From Siminovitchia terrae (GTDB lineage: Bacteria > Bacillota > Bacilli > Bacillales > Bacillaceae_C), in the NCBI RefSeq assembly GCF_003605405.2, contig NZ_QYTW02000007.1:62001-126000 (forward strand): a stretch of 64,000 nucleotides of DNA, given 5' to 3'. Position numbers and translations under genes: made by a program. The notes under the pieces were generated by a model. It was not told the origin of the DNA. It saw only the letters and a list, made by a program, of their open reading frames with translations, and searched no databases. This document shows, in pieces, positions 8,651-16,487 of this stretch (its first letter is position 1; each line of letters begins with the position of its first letter).

Positions 8651-8999
8651 GGGTTTGTCAAATAAAGTGTGTAAGTATACTTTACTCAAGGTATTTTAAA
8701 ACTTTATCTTTCAGCTCCTCATGAAGGAGCAACTGGTTCCTGACCATGGCCCAGTTTTAGATATGCCCGCCATCCCATTTTGTTTTCCAGTTCTTTAATG
8801 CGTAAATACAATACTTTTAACAGGGCATTCTCATTAGGGAATGCTCCTTTTTTGGTCACTTTTCTAAAACTTGAAAGAATGCTTTCCACGGCGTTAGTCG
8901 TATACATGATTTTACGAATAGCGCTGCCATAGTCAAAGAGCTGCTCGACATGTTCAAAGTTTCTCTCCCATACGTCAATGGCTCCTGGATAGGCCGGCC
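8651..8999 (-). mobile_element. IS256-family element, transposase C-terminal fragment
   Basis: Starts with the terminal repeat GGGTTTGTCAAATAAAGTG and contains, on the minus strand, the transposase tail from AYPGAIDVWERNFEHVEQLF onward. A frameshift after LRIKELENK garbles the last ~20 residues. The element is cut off at about 9000, exactly where the recombinase gene starts, and no target duplication is visible. Non-functional. Confidence 0.8.
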
Positions 9000-9714
9000 A
9001 TGATTGAAAACAAGATTTCAACTTCATATAAAAATGATATTCAGAAGTTTAAAATTTTCTGTGACGAAACTGGAAGAAAAGAAGATGAACAATCCTTTCT
9101 ATATTATATGTATAATTCCATTGAAAACGAAAGGGTCAAAAAGACAACATGGGAAAAACGAGTAGTCGCCATAAGGAAATACCTTACAGTTACTCTGGGA
9201 ATACATTTTGATGATTCCATTCGCAGCAAAATTGGGACCATGAGGACGATGTATCATGAGGGTGATAAAATGGATTTGATTCAAGTAAAAGGAAAGTCGC
9301 CAATCAACAAAGAAAAATTGCTGGCGAAAATTAGACAGTTGGACACAAGAGCCAGAGCCATCTGCCTAGTCAATCTGACGACAGCCAATCGTCCTAGTGA
9401 AATGGTTCTTCTTAAAGTTGGTCATTTTGATTTAGATGCAATATAAGTTGAAACCTGGTGATTATTTTGTAGGTGAAGTCAGCCAAATAGGAGAATATAA
9501 GAGCAGGGCAATATCTGAAACAGCCTATCGAAAGAATTTAAAAAAATGGACTGGTTATGCACCATACAATTTCCGAAAGACGCAAGTGTTGTCCATGCAC
9601 GTAGCAGGAGCAGATTTATCAACCATTGCCAAACAAACAGGACATAAATCATTGGAGACAATTGATAAACACTATTTGGAAGTGTCCGATCCAACATTGG
9701 ATAAATATTTATGA
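9000..9714 (+). pseudogene. Tyrosine recombinase/integrase with internal deletion
   Basis: Two frames form one gene. Codons 9000-9446 give the N-terminal SAM-like DNA-binding domain and the first catalytic Arg (TTANRPSEMVLL). Codons 9436-9714 give the rest with NFRKTQVLSMHV, the TGHKS box and the nucleophile Tyr in DKHYLE. About 40-50 residues that should carry the beta-strand Lys are missing at the junction (near 9440), and the join is out of frame. An intact enzyme of ~300 residues would cut and rejoin DNA for element integration. No phage or conjugation genes lie nearby. Its start codon touches the IS256 break, so the present 5' end may itself be a deletion product. Confidence 0.75.
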
Positions 9715-9819
9715 CTAAAAGTGAAAATGTGAAAGAGAACATAGAAAAATTTTCCCTTAACTTATTCCCTCAAAAAAAGAAAACTGCATACATTGTAAGT
9801 AAATATTTTATTTAAATGC

Positions 9820-9950
9820 TTAAACTGTATAACCACCCATTGTTGTTTTAGTTCCACTTTTATAGGCGGCACTAGCACAATCTACAGTGAATATACTAAT
9901 AAATAAAGCAACAGATAGAAATGACAATATTTTTTTCGAATTTTATGCAC
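9820..9950 (-). pseudogene. Small secreted-peptide gene, probably frameshifted
   Basis: On the minus strand one frame reads KKILSFLSVALFISIFTV, then DCASAAYKSGTKTMGGYTV and stop: a signal peptide with an AxA-like cleavage site and a ~14-residue mature part. The only upstream start (GTG at 9948-9950) is one base out of frame, across a run of seven A, so the gene is either dead or read through slippage. It resembles precursors of tiny secreted peptides but no family is recognised. Confidence 0.3.
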
Positions 9951-9997
9951 CCTTTCAGATTTTTAAAATTTTAATATAGGAAATGGAGGTTTTAAAT

Positions 9998-10156
9998 TTG
10001 ATAATAAATATAATAGTTCTTGTAATAGGAATAATATTTTTAGGACTGATAATTTTAGGTGTATATAATGTCGTGGTGAGAAAGAAAAGATATGATAATA
10101 TGTATACACCATTTGATGATACAACCAGAGGAACTAAAAGAGAAAATGACGATTAG
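9998..10156 (+). CDS. DUF3951 small membrane protein
   Basis: A 52-residue protein starting at TTG 8 bases after GGAGG. Residues 2-27 form one membrane helix (IINIIVLVIGIIFLGLIILG), followed by a basic stretch (RKKRYD) and MYTPFDDTTRGT. The xYTPFDDxT motif after a helix is characteristic of the Bacillus DUF3951 family, whose function is unknown. The start is chosen for the ribosome site; no ATG is available. No operon partner. Confidence 0.7.
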   Translation: MIINIIVLVIGIIFLGLIILGVYNVVVRKKRYDNMYTPFDDTTRGTKRENDD

Positions 10157-10298
10157 TATTAGTTATTTTTAATTATTAGATCGCATCATCCCTTAATCGA
10201 TGAGATTGTAATATATATTTTCAAATGTATACTACCGTGACGATATAATCAAGTTAATACACAAAAGAGTATGAATATATAGATATATACATTGCGTG

Positions 10299-10336
10299 AG
10301 AACCAAGAGTAGCGAATGCCATTCTTGGTTCTTTTC
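10299..10336 (+). terminator. Rho-independent terminator
   Basis: AGAACCAAGA pairs with TCTTGGTTCT around a 14-base loop, followed by TTTT. Located after the DUF3951 gene. Confidence 0.65.
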
Positions 10337-10511
10337 TACGTAGGTAGGGAAATTGAAATACTGAATCGATGAAAAAATTTCATTTGATGTATATATAGAG
10401 ACGACAGATACTAATCAAGACTATGAATTTTGGGGATTAACGATAAAACCAAAGCCTATAGGGGTAACGTTAGGAAAATGCGGATTTACAACGTTAAGCA
10501 ATTCCCCCATT

Positions 10512-10560
10512 AAAAAACCCGATTTCTTCGTCTAATTCAAGAAGATCGGGTTATTATTTA
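10512..10560. terminator. Bidirectional terminator hairpin
   Basis: AACCCGATTTCTTC faces GAAGATCGGGTT; A run before and T-rich sequence after. It separates the preceding fragment from the convergent SLH remnant. Confidence 0.6.
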
Positions 10561-10729
10561 TTTCACTATCGAATCCGATAGTTGATTAATTCGTTTCTGA
10601 ATTTGACCATCGTCTGTTTGGAAAAATCCCCACAGAAAAAGCGACGGCTCACGATGTTATCATGATACCGGCGCTTATTCGGTCGATTCCACATATACGT
10701 TCAAATGGAGTCTCTGTTATGAACCCCCG

Positions 10730-11159
10730 TTAATTGATGAAATGGAGCTGCTTTAACAACCGTTCCAAGAGCACCGCCGCTTCCGCCCGGGTGATGTCCA
10801 CATTCGGCTCTAATCGATTCGCCGTCACCCCGTTGATGATCAAATGCGAAGCGAGCAGTTGCACATCTTTTTGTTCCCGGTCATATCGGCAAAGGTTTTC
10901 GGCTACACTTCCACCACGGCGTATAGACTGTTGTGCGGGACGTTCATGACCATGTCCTGCTTCCATCCCCTCGTTTGCCAGGTTGGGATGGCATAAAACT
11001 GAAGGTTTTCGTTACCGGATCGTAATGCACGCCGATGATGTTCTTGCCCATGAATCCGACCTTTGGCACGATCGCCCTCGCCATATACGTTCCGAAGAAA
11101 TCGGTGTAATCCACGATGTATGAAACGGAGTAGGTGCTGGTTTCTAGCAGGAAGCACGT
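10730..11159 (-). pseudogene. S-layer-homology (SLH) domain protein, 3' fragment
   Basis: Minus-strand frames read DYTDFFGTYMARAIVPKVGF, NENLQFYAIPTWQTRGW and NGVTANRLEPNVDITRAEAA followed by VLLERLLKQ. The last is the end of an SLH repeat (the ITRAEAA core), which anchors exported proteins to cell-wall polymers. Two frameshifts and a stop (TAG near 10920) separate these pieces, and the N-terminus is absent. The base composition is clearly GC-richer than the neighbourhood, shared with the adjacent hydrolase, suggesting import from a Brevibacillus/Paenibacillus-like donor. Confidence 0.6.
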
Positions 11160-11160
11160 G

Positions 11161-12051
11161 TCAATTGCGACGAGCCGTTCGCTCTATGCCATCAGCGGTT
11201 ACTTTATACAGTTGGCGCGGAAGGTCGTGTCCCATGCCGTCAACCAACATTAGCTCGGCGCCCGGGATGGCAGAAGCCGTGTCCTCGCCACACGCTGGGA
11301 CGAACAGGGGATCGTCAACCCCATGAATGACAAGTACTGGTACTTTTATGGTCGCCAGCCGCGGACGACGGTCACCGGAGACAGCGATCGCTGCAATTTG
11401 TCGTCCGACACTGCCTGGATCGTAGGCTCGCTGGACTTCCTCCAGAATGAGCGCCCGATAAGCGTCCTCTTCAAACGGATAGCCGGTGCCGGCGATGCGT
11501 TTGGCAAAAGAGAGGCTGTGCGCCAAAAATCCTGCTTCATCCTCAAATGGGTTCGGCGCCGGTTTAGTAATCATCGCCATGACATCCGGGGCAGATTGCG
11601 GAAGGGCGGGATTACCGGAACTGGACATAATGGAGGTGAGCGATAAAACCCGTTCAGGGTACTTGCTGGCTGCAATCTGGGCGATCATTCCGCCCATCGA
11701 CCTGCCAACGAAATGTGCCCGGTCAATTGAAAGGGCGTCGAGCAGTCCGATAGCGTCGTCGGACATGTCATCGAGAGTGTAGGGGATGCCCGGTCGTTGT
11801 CCCGACATGAGAGCAGTCGCCAGTGCGTCAAAATCCAGCGCCTGATGATGGCTAAAGTGCGTCGAGCAACCTGCGTCGCGATTGTCAAAACGGATCACCC
11901 GAAATCCCCGCGCTGCTAATATTCGACAAAATGGAACCGTCCATCGGATCATCTGGGTTCCAAGCCCGGCGATTAGGATAATAGCCTCGTCGTTTTCGTT
12001 ACCGAAACTGTCATAGGCCAAATCGACGCCGTTGACTTTCAGGATGTTCAT
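11161..12051 (-). CDS. Alpha/beta hydrolase
   Basis: A 296-residue hydrolase of the alpha/beta fold. The nucleophile elbow is GRSMGG (Ser near residue 112), the acid Asp in VIHGVDDPLF and the His in DGMGHDLP near the C-terminus; HG-type oxyanion residues lie in LIAGLGTQM near residue 30. It is close to the esterase/peroxidase-like hydrolases often annotated as carboxylesterases; the substrate is unknown. Start taken at ATG 12049-12051, 11 bases after GGAGG; the longer TTG start overlaps that site. Codon use and GC content are much higher than those of its neighbours (recent transfer). It lies behind a duplicated regulator promoter, which may drive it. Confidence 0.85.
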   Translation of the reverse strand: MNILKVNGVDLAYDSFGNENDEAIILIAGLGTQMIRWTVPFCRILAARGFRVIRFDNRDAGCSTHFSHHQALDFDALATALMSGQRPGIPYTLDDMSDDAIGLLDALSIDRAHFVGRSMGGMIAQIAASKYPERVLSLTSIMSSSGNPALPQSAPDVMAMITKPAPNPFEDEAGFLAHSLSFAKRIAGTGYPFEEDAYRALILEEVQRAYDPGSVGRQIAAIAVSGDRRPRLATIKVPVLVIHGVDDPLFVPACGEDTASAIPGAELMLVDGMGHDLPRQLYKVTADGIERTARRN

Positions 12052-12053
12052 GG

Positions 12054-12236
12054 CTATGTTCTCCTCCAATTAAATCGGTATCGGAAGTTCTGCCATAGGC
12101 AGAAGGCGTGAATCTTCGATTGCTGCAGTCCGATGATGCTACTCTCAATACCTCGCTGCATGAACCTCATGCCAGCGCGTTGAGATGGTTCGATGTAACG
12201 AATGGTTTTAGCGTTTAAAATGTTCTGAGCACTCAT
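12054..12236 (-). pseudogene. Duplicated 5' end of the HTH regulator gene fused to foreign sequence
   Basis: The first codons (MSAQNILNAKT) copy the start of the intact regulator (MSVQTILNAKT at 12416-12886). The frame then runs into unrelated sequence (IRYIEPSQRAGM...) and stops 2 bases before the hydrolase start. The product of ~60 residues lacks the HTH. It marks the edge of a roughly 130-bp duplication carrying the regulator's promoter and operators. Confidence 0.6.
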
Positions 12237-12250
12237 TTTCTTCACTCCTT

Positions 12251-12317
12251 GACGTAATTTAAGTCAATAATAACAAAAGACATAAGTTATGTCAAAATTT
12301 TCGACGTAATTTATGTC
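12251..12317 (-). promoter_or_regulatory. Duplicated promoter with three 15-bp operator palindromes (hydrolase side)
   Basis: GACGTAATTTAAGTC (12251-12265), GACATAAGTTATGTC (12279-12293) and GACGTAATTTATGTC (12303-12317) are versions of GACRTAA-N-TTAWGTC. On the minus strand TTGACA (12290-12295) and TATTAT (12267-12272) are 17 bases apart and overlapped by the palindromes. This layout suggests repression of transcription toward the hydrolase. Confidence 0.7.
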
Positions 12318-12415
12318 TCGAGGTTATCCCGAAGCAAAAATAGTTATGAAGTGATGCCTGTTAGTCCCGAAAAAAAGACTGTAGAAAACAGCCCTTTAAT
12401 CAACTCTCGATTCTA

Positions 12416-12886
12416 TTAGTCATTTCGTTTCCCCTTTATCAGTTGCTCCATTTCTGTCAAGAATAGATCGATTCCTCGGTCTATTTCTTCATCATCATGA
12501 TGGAGTATCGAAGCCAATCTTCCGATACGAATTTGTTTCGCTTTTTCCTTTTGAAGCTTCTGGATATGTTCTAGATAAGGCTCTGTCTCCTCAACACCTT
12601 CATTTATTTTTTTCTTAGTGAGCAGCATTTGGATATCAATCATATTAATTGGGTCGAGATTTTTTGTGAAATTATTCTCATCCACTAGATACGATTCATC
12701 GATATCAAAATAGTCACTAAGTGTTTTTAATCTTTCTTGCGGAATCGGTCTGCGTTTCTTAATCCAATCCGAAAATTGTTGAGGAGTAATATTTAACTCT
12801 CTACCGATCGCTGAATAAGACCGTTCATTGACCAACACGAGGTATTCTAATGTGGTTTTAGCATTTAAAATGGTCTGAACACTCAT
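12416..12886 (-). CDS. HTH-type (XRE-like) transcriptional regulator
   Basis: A 156-residue protein. Residues ~15-65 form a helix-turn-helix of the Cro/C1 type (RSYSAIGRELNITPQQFSDW, then IKKRRPIPQERLKTLSDYF). The C-terminal half is helical and highly charged (KLQKEKAKQIRIGRLASIL, then a Glu/Asp-rich stretch) and probably mediates oligomerisation. It starts at ATG with AAGGAG upstream. The promoter overlaps three palindromes, so autoregulation is likely. Family members in Bacillus often sit with small accessory or phage-derived genes; the cognate partner is not evident except the hydrolase behind the duplicated promoter. Confidence 0.75.
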   Translation of the reverse strand: MSVQTILNAKTTLEYLVLVNERSYSAIGRELNITPQQFSDWIKKRRPIPQERLKTLSDYFDIDESYLVDENNFTKNLDPINMIDIQMLLTKKKINEGVEETEPYLEHIQKLQKEKAKQIRIGRLASILHHDDEEIDRGIDLFLTEMEQLIKGKRND

Positions 12887-12899
12887 TTTTTCACTCCTT

Positions 12900-12965
12900 G
12901 ACGTAATTTAAGTCAATAATAACAAAAGACATAAACTACGTCAATTTTTTGACGTAATTCATGTC
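12900..12965 (-). promoter_or_regulatory. Regulator promoter with three operator palindromes
   Basis: GACGTAATTTAAGTC (12900-12914), GACATAAACTACGTC (12928-12942) and GACGTAATTCATGTC (12951-12965), spaced 28 and 23 bases as in the copy at 12251-12317. The minus-strand promoter is TTGACG (12939-12944), 17 bases, TATTAT (12916-12921). Confidence 0.7.
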
Positions 12966-12985
12966 CTCAAGTTCTCCCGAACCAT

Positions 12986-13320
12986 TTGCTATCACTACAT
13001 ACAAACTTAATCGTTTTCACCATTTTTCCAATGCTTAAATGTAGCTTGCAAGTCGATTCTCCTCGGGATATTTCCCTTGAGGCCTCGTAAACCTCACTTG
13101 TAGTTCCCAGACCTGTTTCTAAAGCGGTTGAATCAGCTTGGCATAAGTATTTTTCTTGATGCCCCTAGAAAAAATATCCAGAGAATTGCGTTTTCGTGAT
13201 TTGGGATAATAATTTCTGAGTCCATTAAAATGCTAAAAACTACAGCTTCACATTCTTAAATTAATGTTTTGTTAATGTTCTATTCCTTTTCTGTTCATTA
13301 TCACCTGGTATTGTTGTTTT
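12986..13320. other. 335-bp stretch without an assignable gene
   Basis: The minus strand holds a short coding-like frame (HQEKYLCQADSTALETGLGT...) around 13000-13170 without a start or a recognised family; it may be a fragment. No clear promoter for the downstream ABC operon could be pinned down. Confidence 0.3.
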
Positions 13321-13332
13321 TGAGGTGAGGAA

Positions 13333-14274
13333 ATGGAGAAAATGATTGTCAAAACAAAAAACTTATCAAAGAAATACAAACATTCTACTGTTGTAGATAA
13401 CATCTCTTTAGAAGTAATGAAAGGGGAAATTTACGGTTTTTTAGGACCAAATGGAGCCGGGAAAACGACAACAATTCGAATGCTTTTAGGATTAATTAAA
13501 TCATCCAATGGGGAAATTCGAATAAATGGTAAATCAGTTACCAAAAATAGAATTGAAGTGTTAAAAAATGTCGGCTCTCTAGTAGAATCTCCATCGTATT
13601 ATGGAAATTTAACTGCCTTTGAAAATCTGAAGGTGATTGCGAGAATTAGAGAAATTCCTGACGTAAGAATAAACGAAGTGCTCCAAATCGTAGGACTAAA
13701 CACGACAAAAAATAAGCTTGCAAAAAATTTTTCTCTCGGAATGAAACAAAGATTAGGTATCGGTGCAGCTATTTTAGGGAATCCTGAACTACTAATTTTG
13801 GATGAACCAACAAATGGTCTTGATCCAGCTGGCATTGAAGAAATAAGAGAACTAATTAAATCTTTCCCAAAAAAATTCGGAATGACAGTCATAATATCAA
13901 GTCATTTACTGAGTGAAATTGATCAAATGGCTACACATGTCGGGATCATCAATAAAGGAAGATTAATATTCCAAGGGGAAATGAGTAGTTTAAGAAATCT
14001 TAATCAGTCATGTATTCACTTTTATGTAGAAGAAATCAGGAAAACTCAACAATTATTAACTAATAGAAATATAAAGTTTAATGATCATAGTAATGGCTTT
14101 ACGATGAGTAAACTCGGATGCAAAGAAGTTGCGGCTATTAATAAATTATTAGTGGAAAATGAGATAAGTGTGTACAGAATTGAAGAGCATAAAGAGTCTT
14201 TAGAAAAGATTTTTTTGAATTTAATTAGGAAGGATGAAGAGAAAAATGTGGACATTGGTTCAAACAGATTTTAA
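13333..14274 (+). CDS. ABC transporter ATP-binding protein, lantibiotic-immunity (LanF/BcrA) type
   Basis: A 313-residue ATPase with Walker A GPNGAGKTTT (near residue 40), Q-loop region, signature FSLGMKQRLGIG (the degenerate LSxGM form typical of LanF/BcrA), Walker B LLILDEPTNGLD and the switch His in ISSHLLSEID. A C-terminal extension of ~90 residues is usual for this group. It would power export of membrane-bound antimicrobial peptides with the two permeases that follow and overlap it. GAGGTGAGG lies just before the ATG; the second Met (13342) gives better spacing. First gene of a five-gene unit with a two-component system. Confidence 0.88.
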   Translation: MEKMIVKTKNLSKKYKHSTVVDNISLEVMKGEIYGFLGPNGAGKTTTIRMLLGLIKSSNGEIRINGKSVTKNRIEVLKNVGSLVESPSYYGNLTAFENLKVIARIREIPDVRINEVLQIVGLNTTKNKLAKNFSLGMKQRLGIGAAILGNPELLILDEPTNGLDPAGIEEIRELIKSFPKKFGMTVIISSHLLSEIDQMATHVGIINKGRLIFQGEMSSLRNLNQSCIHFYVEEIRKTQQLLTNRNIKFNDHSNGFTMSKLGCKEVAAINKLLVENEISVYRIEEHKESLEKIFLNLIRKDEEKNVDIGSNRF

Positions 14275-14992
14275 AAAAATGAATAAGTATGTATTTCTTC
14301 TTCCTTTCGTTTCATGTGCATTTGTATTGCTATTTGCAAGTTTGTCCATAAAATACAATCCTGTTGATGAATTCCCATGGGAAAGTTATTTATTACAAAT
14401 GAGCACGACATGCTCCATCTTTTTACCAATATCTATGACTATGATATGTAGCCATATTGCCAACTCTGAGCATAGATATAATATGTGGAAACAAACTTTT
14501 ACATTCCCATTAAGAAAGAGCGGAATTTATTTTGCAAAATTAATTGAATGCATAATTGCTGAAATTGCTTTTTTTGTTAGTTTGATGATAGGATTCATTT
14601 TTATAGGGTTTATATTTTTAGAAACAGATGTTAGTCTGATAAACCTAATCTTAAAAGTATTTGTCTCACTTTTTATAGCTTATATTCCTATAATCGCTTT
14701 TCAACTATGGCTCTCGCTTATCATAAAGAATCAAGCATTTCCAATAAGTATAGGGATTCTGTTAGCGATTTTTAGTTATACGTTTTATGTTTTTCCATTC
14801 GATATAGGAAGACTTTTACCTTGGACTTTTCCGTCATCAGTTTTACCAATACAGTTAGTCATTGATGAAGCTCAAAATATGAGCATAATACAAACCACAA
14901 ATCCAGCTATGTACGTAGGATTAAGTCTAATTGTTGGTGCTCTAATAATATTCATAAGCATGTTACATTTTACAAAACGGGATATAATGTGA
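14246..14992 (+). CDS. ABC-2 permease, MutE/EpiE-like lantibiotic immunity subunit
   Basis: About 248 residues with six hydrophobic segments (FLLPFVSCAFVLLFASL, FFVSLMIGFIFIGFIF, FVSLFIAYIPIIAF, ISIGILLAIFSYTFYVF and a C-terminal VGLSLIVGALIIFISML), no ATP-binding motif. Size and topology match the LanE/LanG permeases that pair with LanF. ATG 14246 is chosen over 14234 because AGGAAGG directly abuts the latter. It overlaps the ATPase gene by 29 bases, implying translational coupling. A PWTFPS motif near residue 195 is common in this permease group. Confidence 0.82.
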   Translation: MWTLVQTDFKKMNKYVFLLPFVSCAFVLLFASLSIKYNPVDEFPWESYLLQMSTTCSIFLPISMTMICSHIANSEHRYNMWKQTFTFPLRKSGIYFAKLIECIIAEIAFFVSLMIGFIFIGFIFLETDVSLINLILKVFVSLFIAYIPIIAFQLWLSLIIKNQAFPISIGILLAIFSYTFYVFPFDIGRLLPWTFPSSVLPIQLVIDEAQNMSIIQTTNPAMYVGLSLIVGALIIFISMLHFTKRDIM

Positions 14993-15006
14993 GGGGGTAC
15001 TTCAAT

Positions 15007-15744
15007 ATGGATTTTTTTCAAATAGAATTAATGAAATTAAAAAGACAAAAAATATGGATCTTAGTATTAATCGGACCTGTCGTCGGTACCTTCTTAGGTT
15101 CTTTTAATTATACATCATCTTTAGATATTCTATCTAAAAGTGGTACGAATGAATGGTATCAATTATGGACCCAAGTAACATTCTTTTACGGTTTATTTTT
15201 ACTTCCCATCTTATCAGGTATATATGCAATATTTTTGTGTAGAACAGATCATCTAACAGGAGGATGGAAACAGTTGTTTTCTATGCCTGTGAAAAGGGAA
15301 AAAATATTCGTTTCAAAACTAGTTCTATTAGTTTTATTGTTGCTATTCACGCAAATAACCCAATGTCTTCTTTTTGTAATCGTTGGGAAATTACTCGGCC
15401 TGCAAGACGAAATGAATCTTGTCTTCTTTTTTAAAGCTGTTATTAATGGATGGATTGCCATTTTTCCTATTGCAACTTTTCAATTGATTCTAGCTATAAA
15501 AACTAAAAGTTTTATGTTGTCTTTATCTTTAAATGTCTTATTCACTTTTCTTTCTTTAGTTATGATGGTAGTGAACCTTGAACAATATTATCCTTGGGCT
15601 TTACCTTCAATTGCAATGGCATCACCAACGGAAACGGGACTCACACATTCATTGAGTTATTTTTATGCACTTGTTTTTACTCTTTCTCTTATACTGTATA
15701 TATGGGGAAACAGAACTATAAACAAAAGCGAAAAAATTCTGTGA
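15007..15744 (+). CDS. ABC-2 permease, MutG-like lantibiotic immunity subunit
   Basis: A 245-residue six-helix permease, a paralogue of the preceding one: cytoplasmic N-terminal helix (IELMKLKRQKIWILVLIGPV), SMPVKREKIFVSKL loop, and YYPWALPS near residue 198. ATG 15007 is used because GAGGGGGT lies 8 bases before it; the earlier GTG at 14989 has none. It should dimerise with the MutE-like subunit in a LanFEG exporter. It lies 36 bases before the response-regulator gene. Confidence 0.82.
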   Translation: MDFFQIELMKLKRQKIWILVLIGPVVGTFLGSFNYTSSLDILSKSGTNEWYQLWTQVTFFYGLFLLPILSGIYAIFLCRTDHLTGGWKQLFSMPVKREKIFVSKLVLLVLLLLFTQITQCLLFVIVGKLLGLQDEMNLVFFFKAVINGWIAIFPIATFQLILAIKTKSFMLSLSLNVLFTFLSLVMMVVNLEQYYPWALPSIAMASPTETGLTHSLSYFYALVFTLSLILYIWGNRTINKSEKIL

Positions 15745-15780
15745 AATTGATAATAGCCATCACTAGATAGGAGAATGTAT

Positions 15781-16479
15781 ATGAGTGAGAATATATTACT
15801 TGTAGATGACGAAAAAGGCATTATTGATATGCTGAAAATAGCTCTTTCAAAAAATGGTTACTCTCATTTATACACGGCTTTTTCAGGTGAAGAGGCTTTA
15901 ACAATAGTAGAAAAACATTCAATCGATCTAATTATTTTGGATATTATGTTACCGGATATGGATGGTTTTGAAATCTGTAAAAGAATTCGTTCTAAATTAC
16001 AAATCCCGATCCTCTTCTTATCAGCAAAAACGACCGATTTCGATGTAATATCGGGACTTACGTTAGGCGGTGACGATTATATTAAAAAACCATTTAATCC
16101 AATGGAGCTGATTGCAAGAATAAAGGCTATCACGAGGCGACAAAAGCTTGAAAAAATTCAAAAGACCCAAACATCTATTTATGAAATCGGGGAAATAAAG
16201 GTTGATATGAAAAAGGCAATTGTTCTTATCGATGGTCATTCTGTTGAAATGCCATCAAAGGAATATGAGTTGTTATGTTTCTTTTTGAAACATCCAAATC
16301 AAATTTTTAGTATAGCGCATCTTTATGAGGCAGTGTGGGGAGAAAAGGGAATCGGTTATGAAAATACTGTAGTCGTTCATATTAGAAGACTTAGGAAAAA
16401 AATAGAAGTAAATCCCAGCTCACCTGAAAAATTAATTAATATTAGGGGGTTGGGGTATAAGTTTGTTTCCCAAGGGTGA
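15781..16479 (+). CDS. OmpR/PhoB-family response regulator
   Basis: A 232-residue regulator. The receiver domain shows the acidic pair in LLVDDEKG, the phospho-acceptor Asp in LIILDIMLPDMDGFE (about residue 52), Thr/Ser in LFLSAKT and Lys in YIKKPFNP. The C-terminal winged helix contains SKEYELLCFFLKHPNQIFS and the VVVHIRRLRKKIE recognition region. ATG 15781 has AGGAG 7 bases upstream; ATG 15775 is too close. The next gene's GTG-ATG region overlaps its stop, so regulator and kinase are coupled. By analogy with NisRK/SpaRK/BceRS it should activate the upstream ABC genes in response to a peptide. Confidence 0.92.
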   Translation: MSENILLVDDEKGIIDMLKIALSKNGYSHLYTAFSGEEALTIVEKHSIDLIILDIMLPDMDGFEICKRIRSKLQIPILFLSAKTTDFDVISGLTLGGDDYIKKPFNPMELIARIKAITRRQKLEKIQKTQTSIYEIGEIKVDMKKAIVLIDGHSVEMPSKEYELLCFFLKHPNQIFSIAHLYEAVWGEKGIGYENTVVVHIRRLRKKIEVNPSSPEKLINIRGLGYKFVSQG

Positions 16480-16487
16480 ATGATATC

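Larger units (their letters stand above)
10157..10729. other. 573-bp stretch without an intact gene
   Basis: It holds two terminator hairpins (10299-10336 and 10512-10560). Between them is a short frame, about 10416-10534, reading TNQDYEFWGLTIKPKPIGVT that looks like a protein fragment but has no start and is not recognised. Nothing else is supportable. Confidence 0.4.

Noticed and set aside
9000-9714. Active prophage or ICE integrase
   Set aside because: The gene lacks a central stretch and is out of frame, and no phage structural, excisionase or conjugation genes occur nearby.
11346-11782. Plus-strand ORFs across the hydrolase gene
   Set aside because: They are shadows produced by the high GC content; the minus strand carries the complete hydrolase motifs.
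12054-12236. A second regulator gene
   Set aside because: It contains only the first eleven codons of the HTH protein fused to unrelated sequence; there is no DNA-binding domain.
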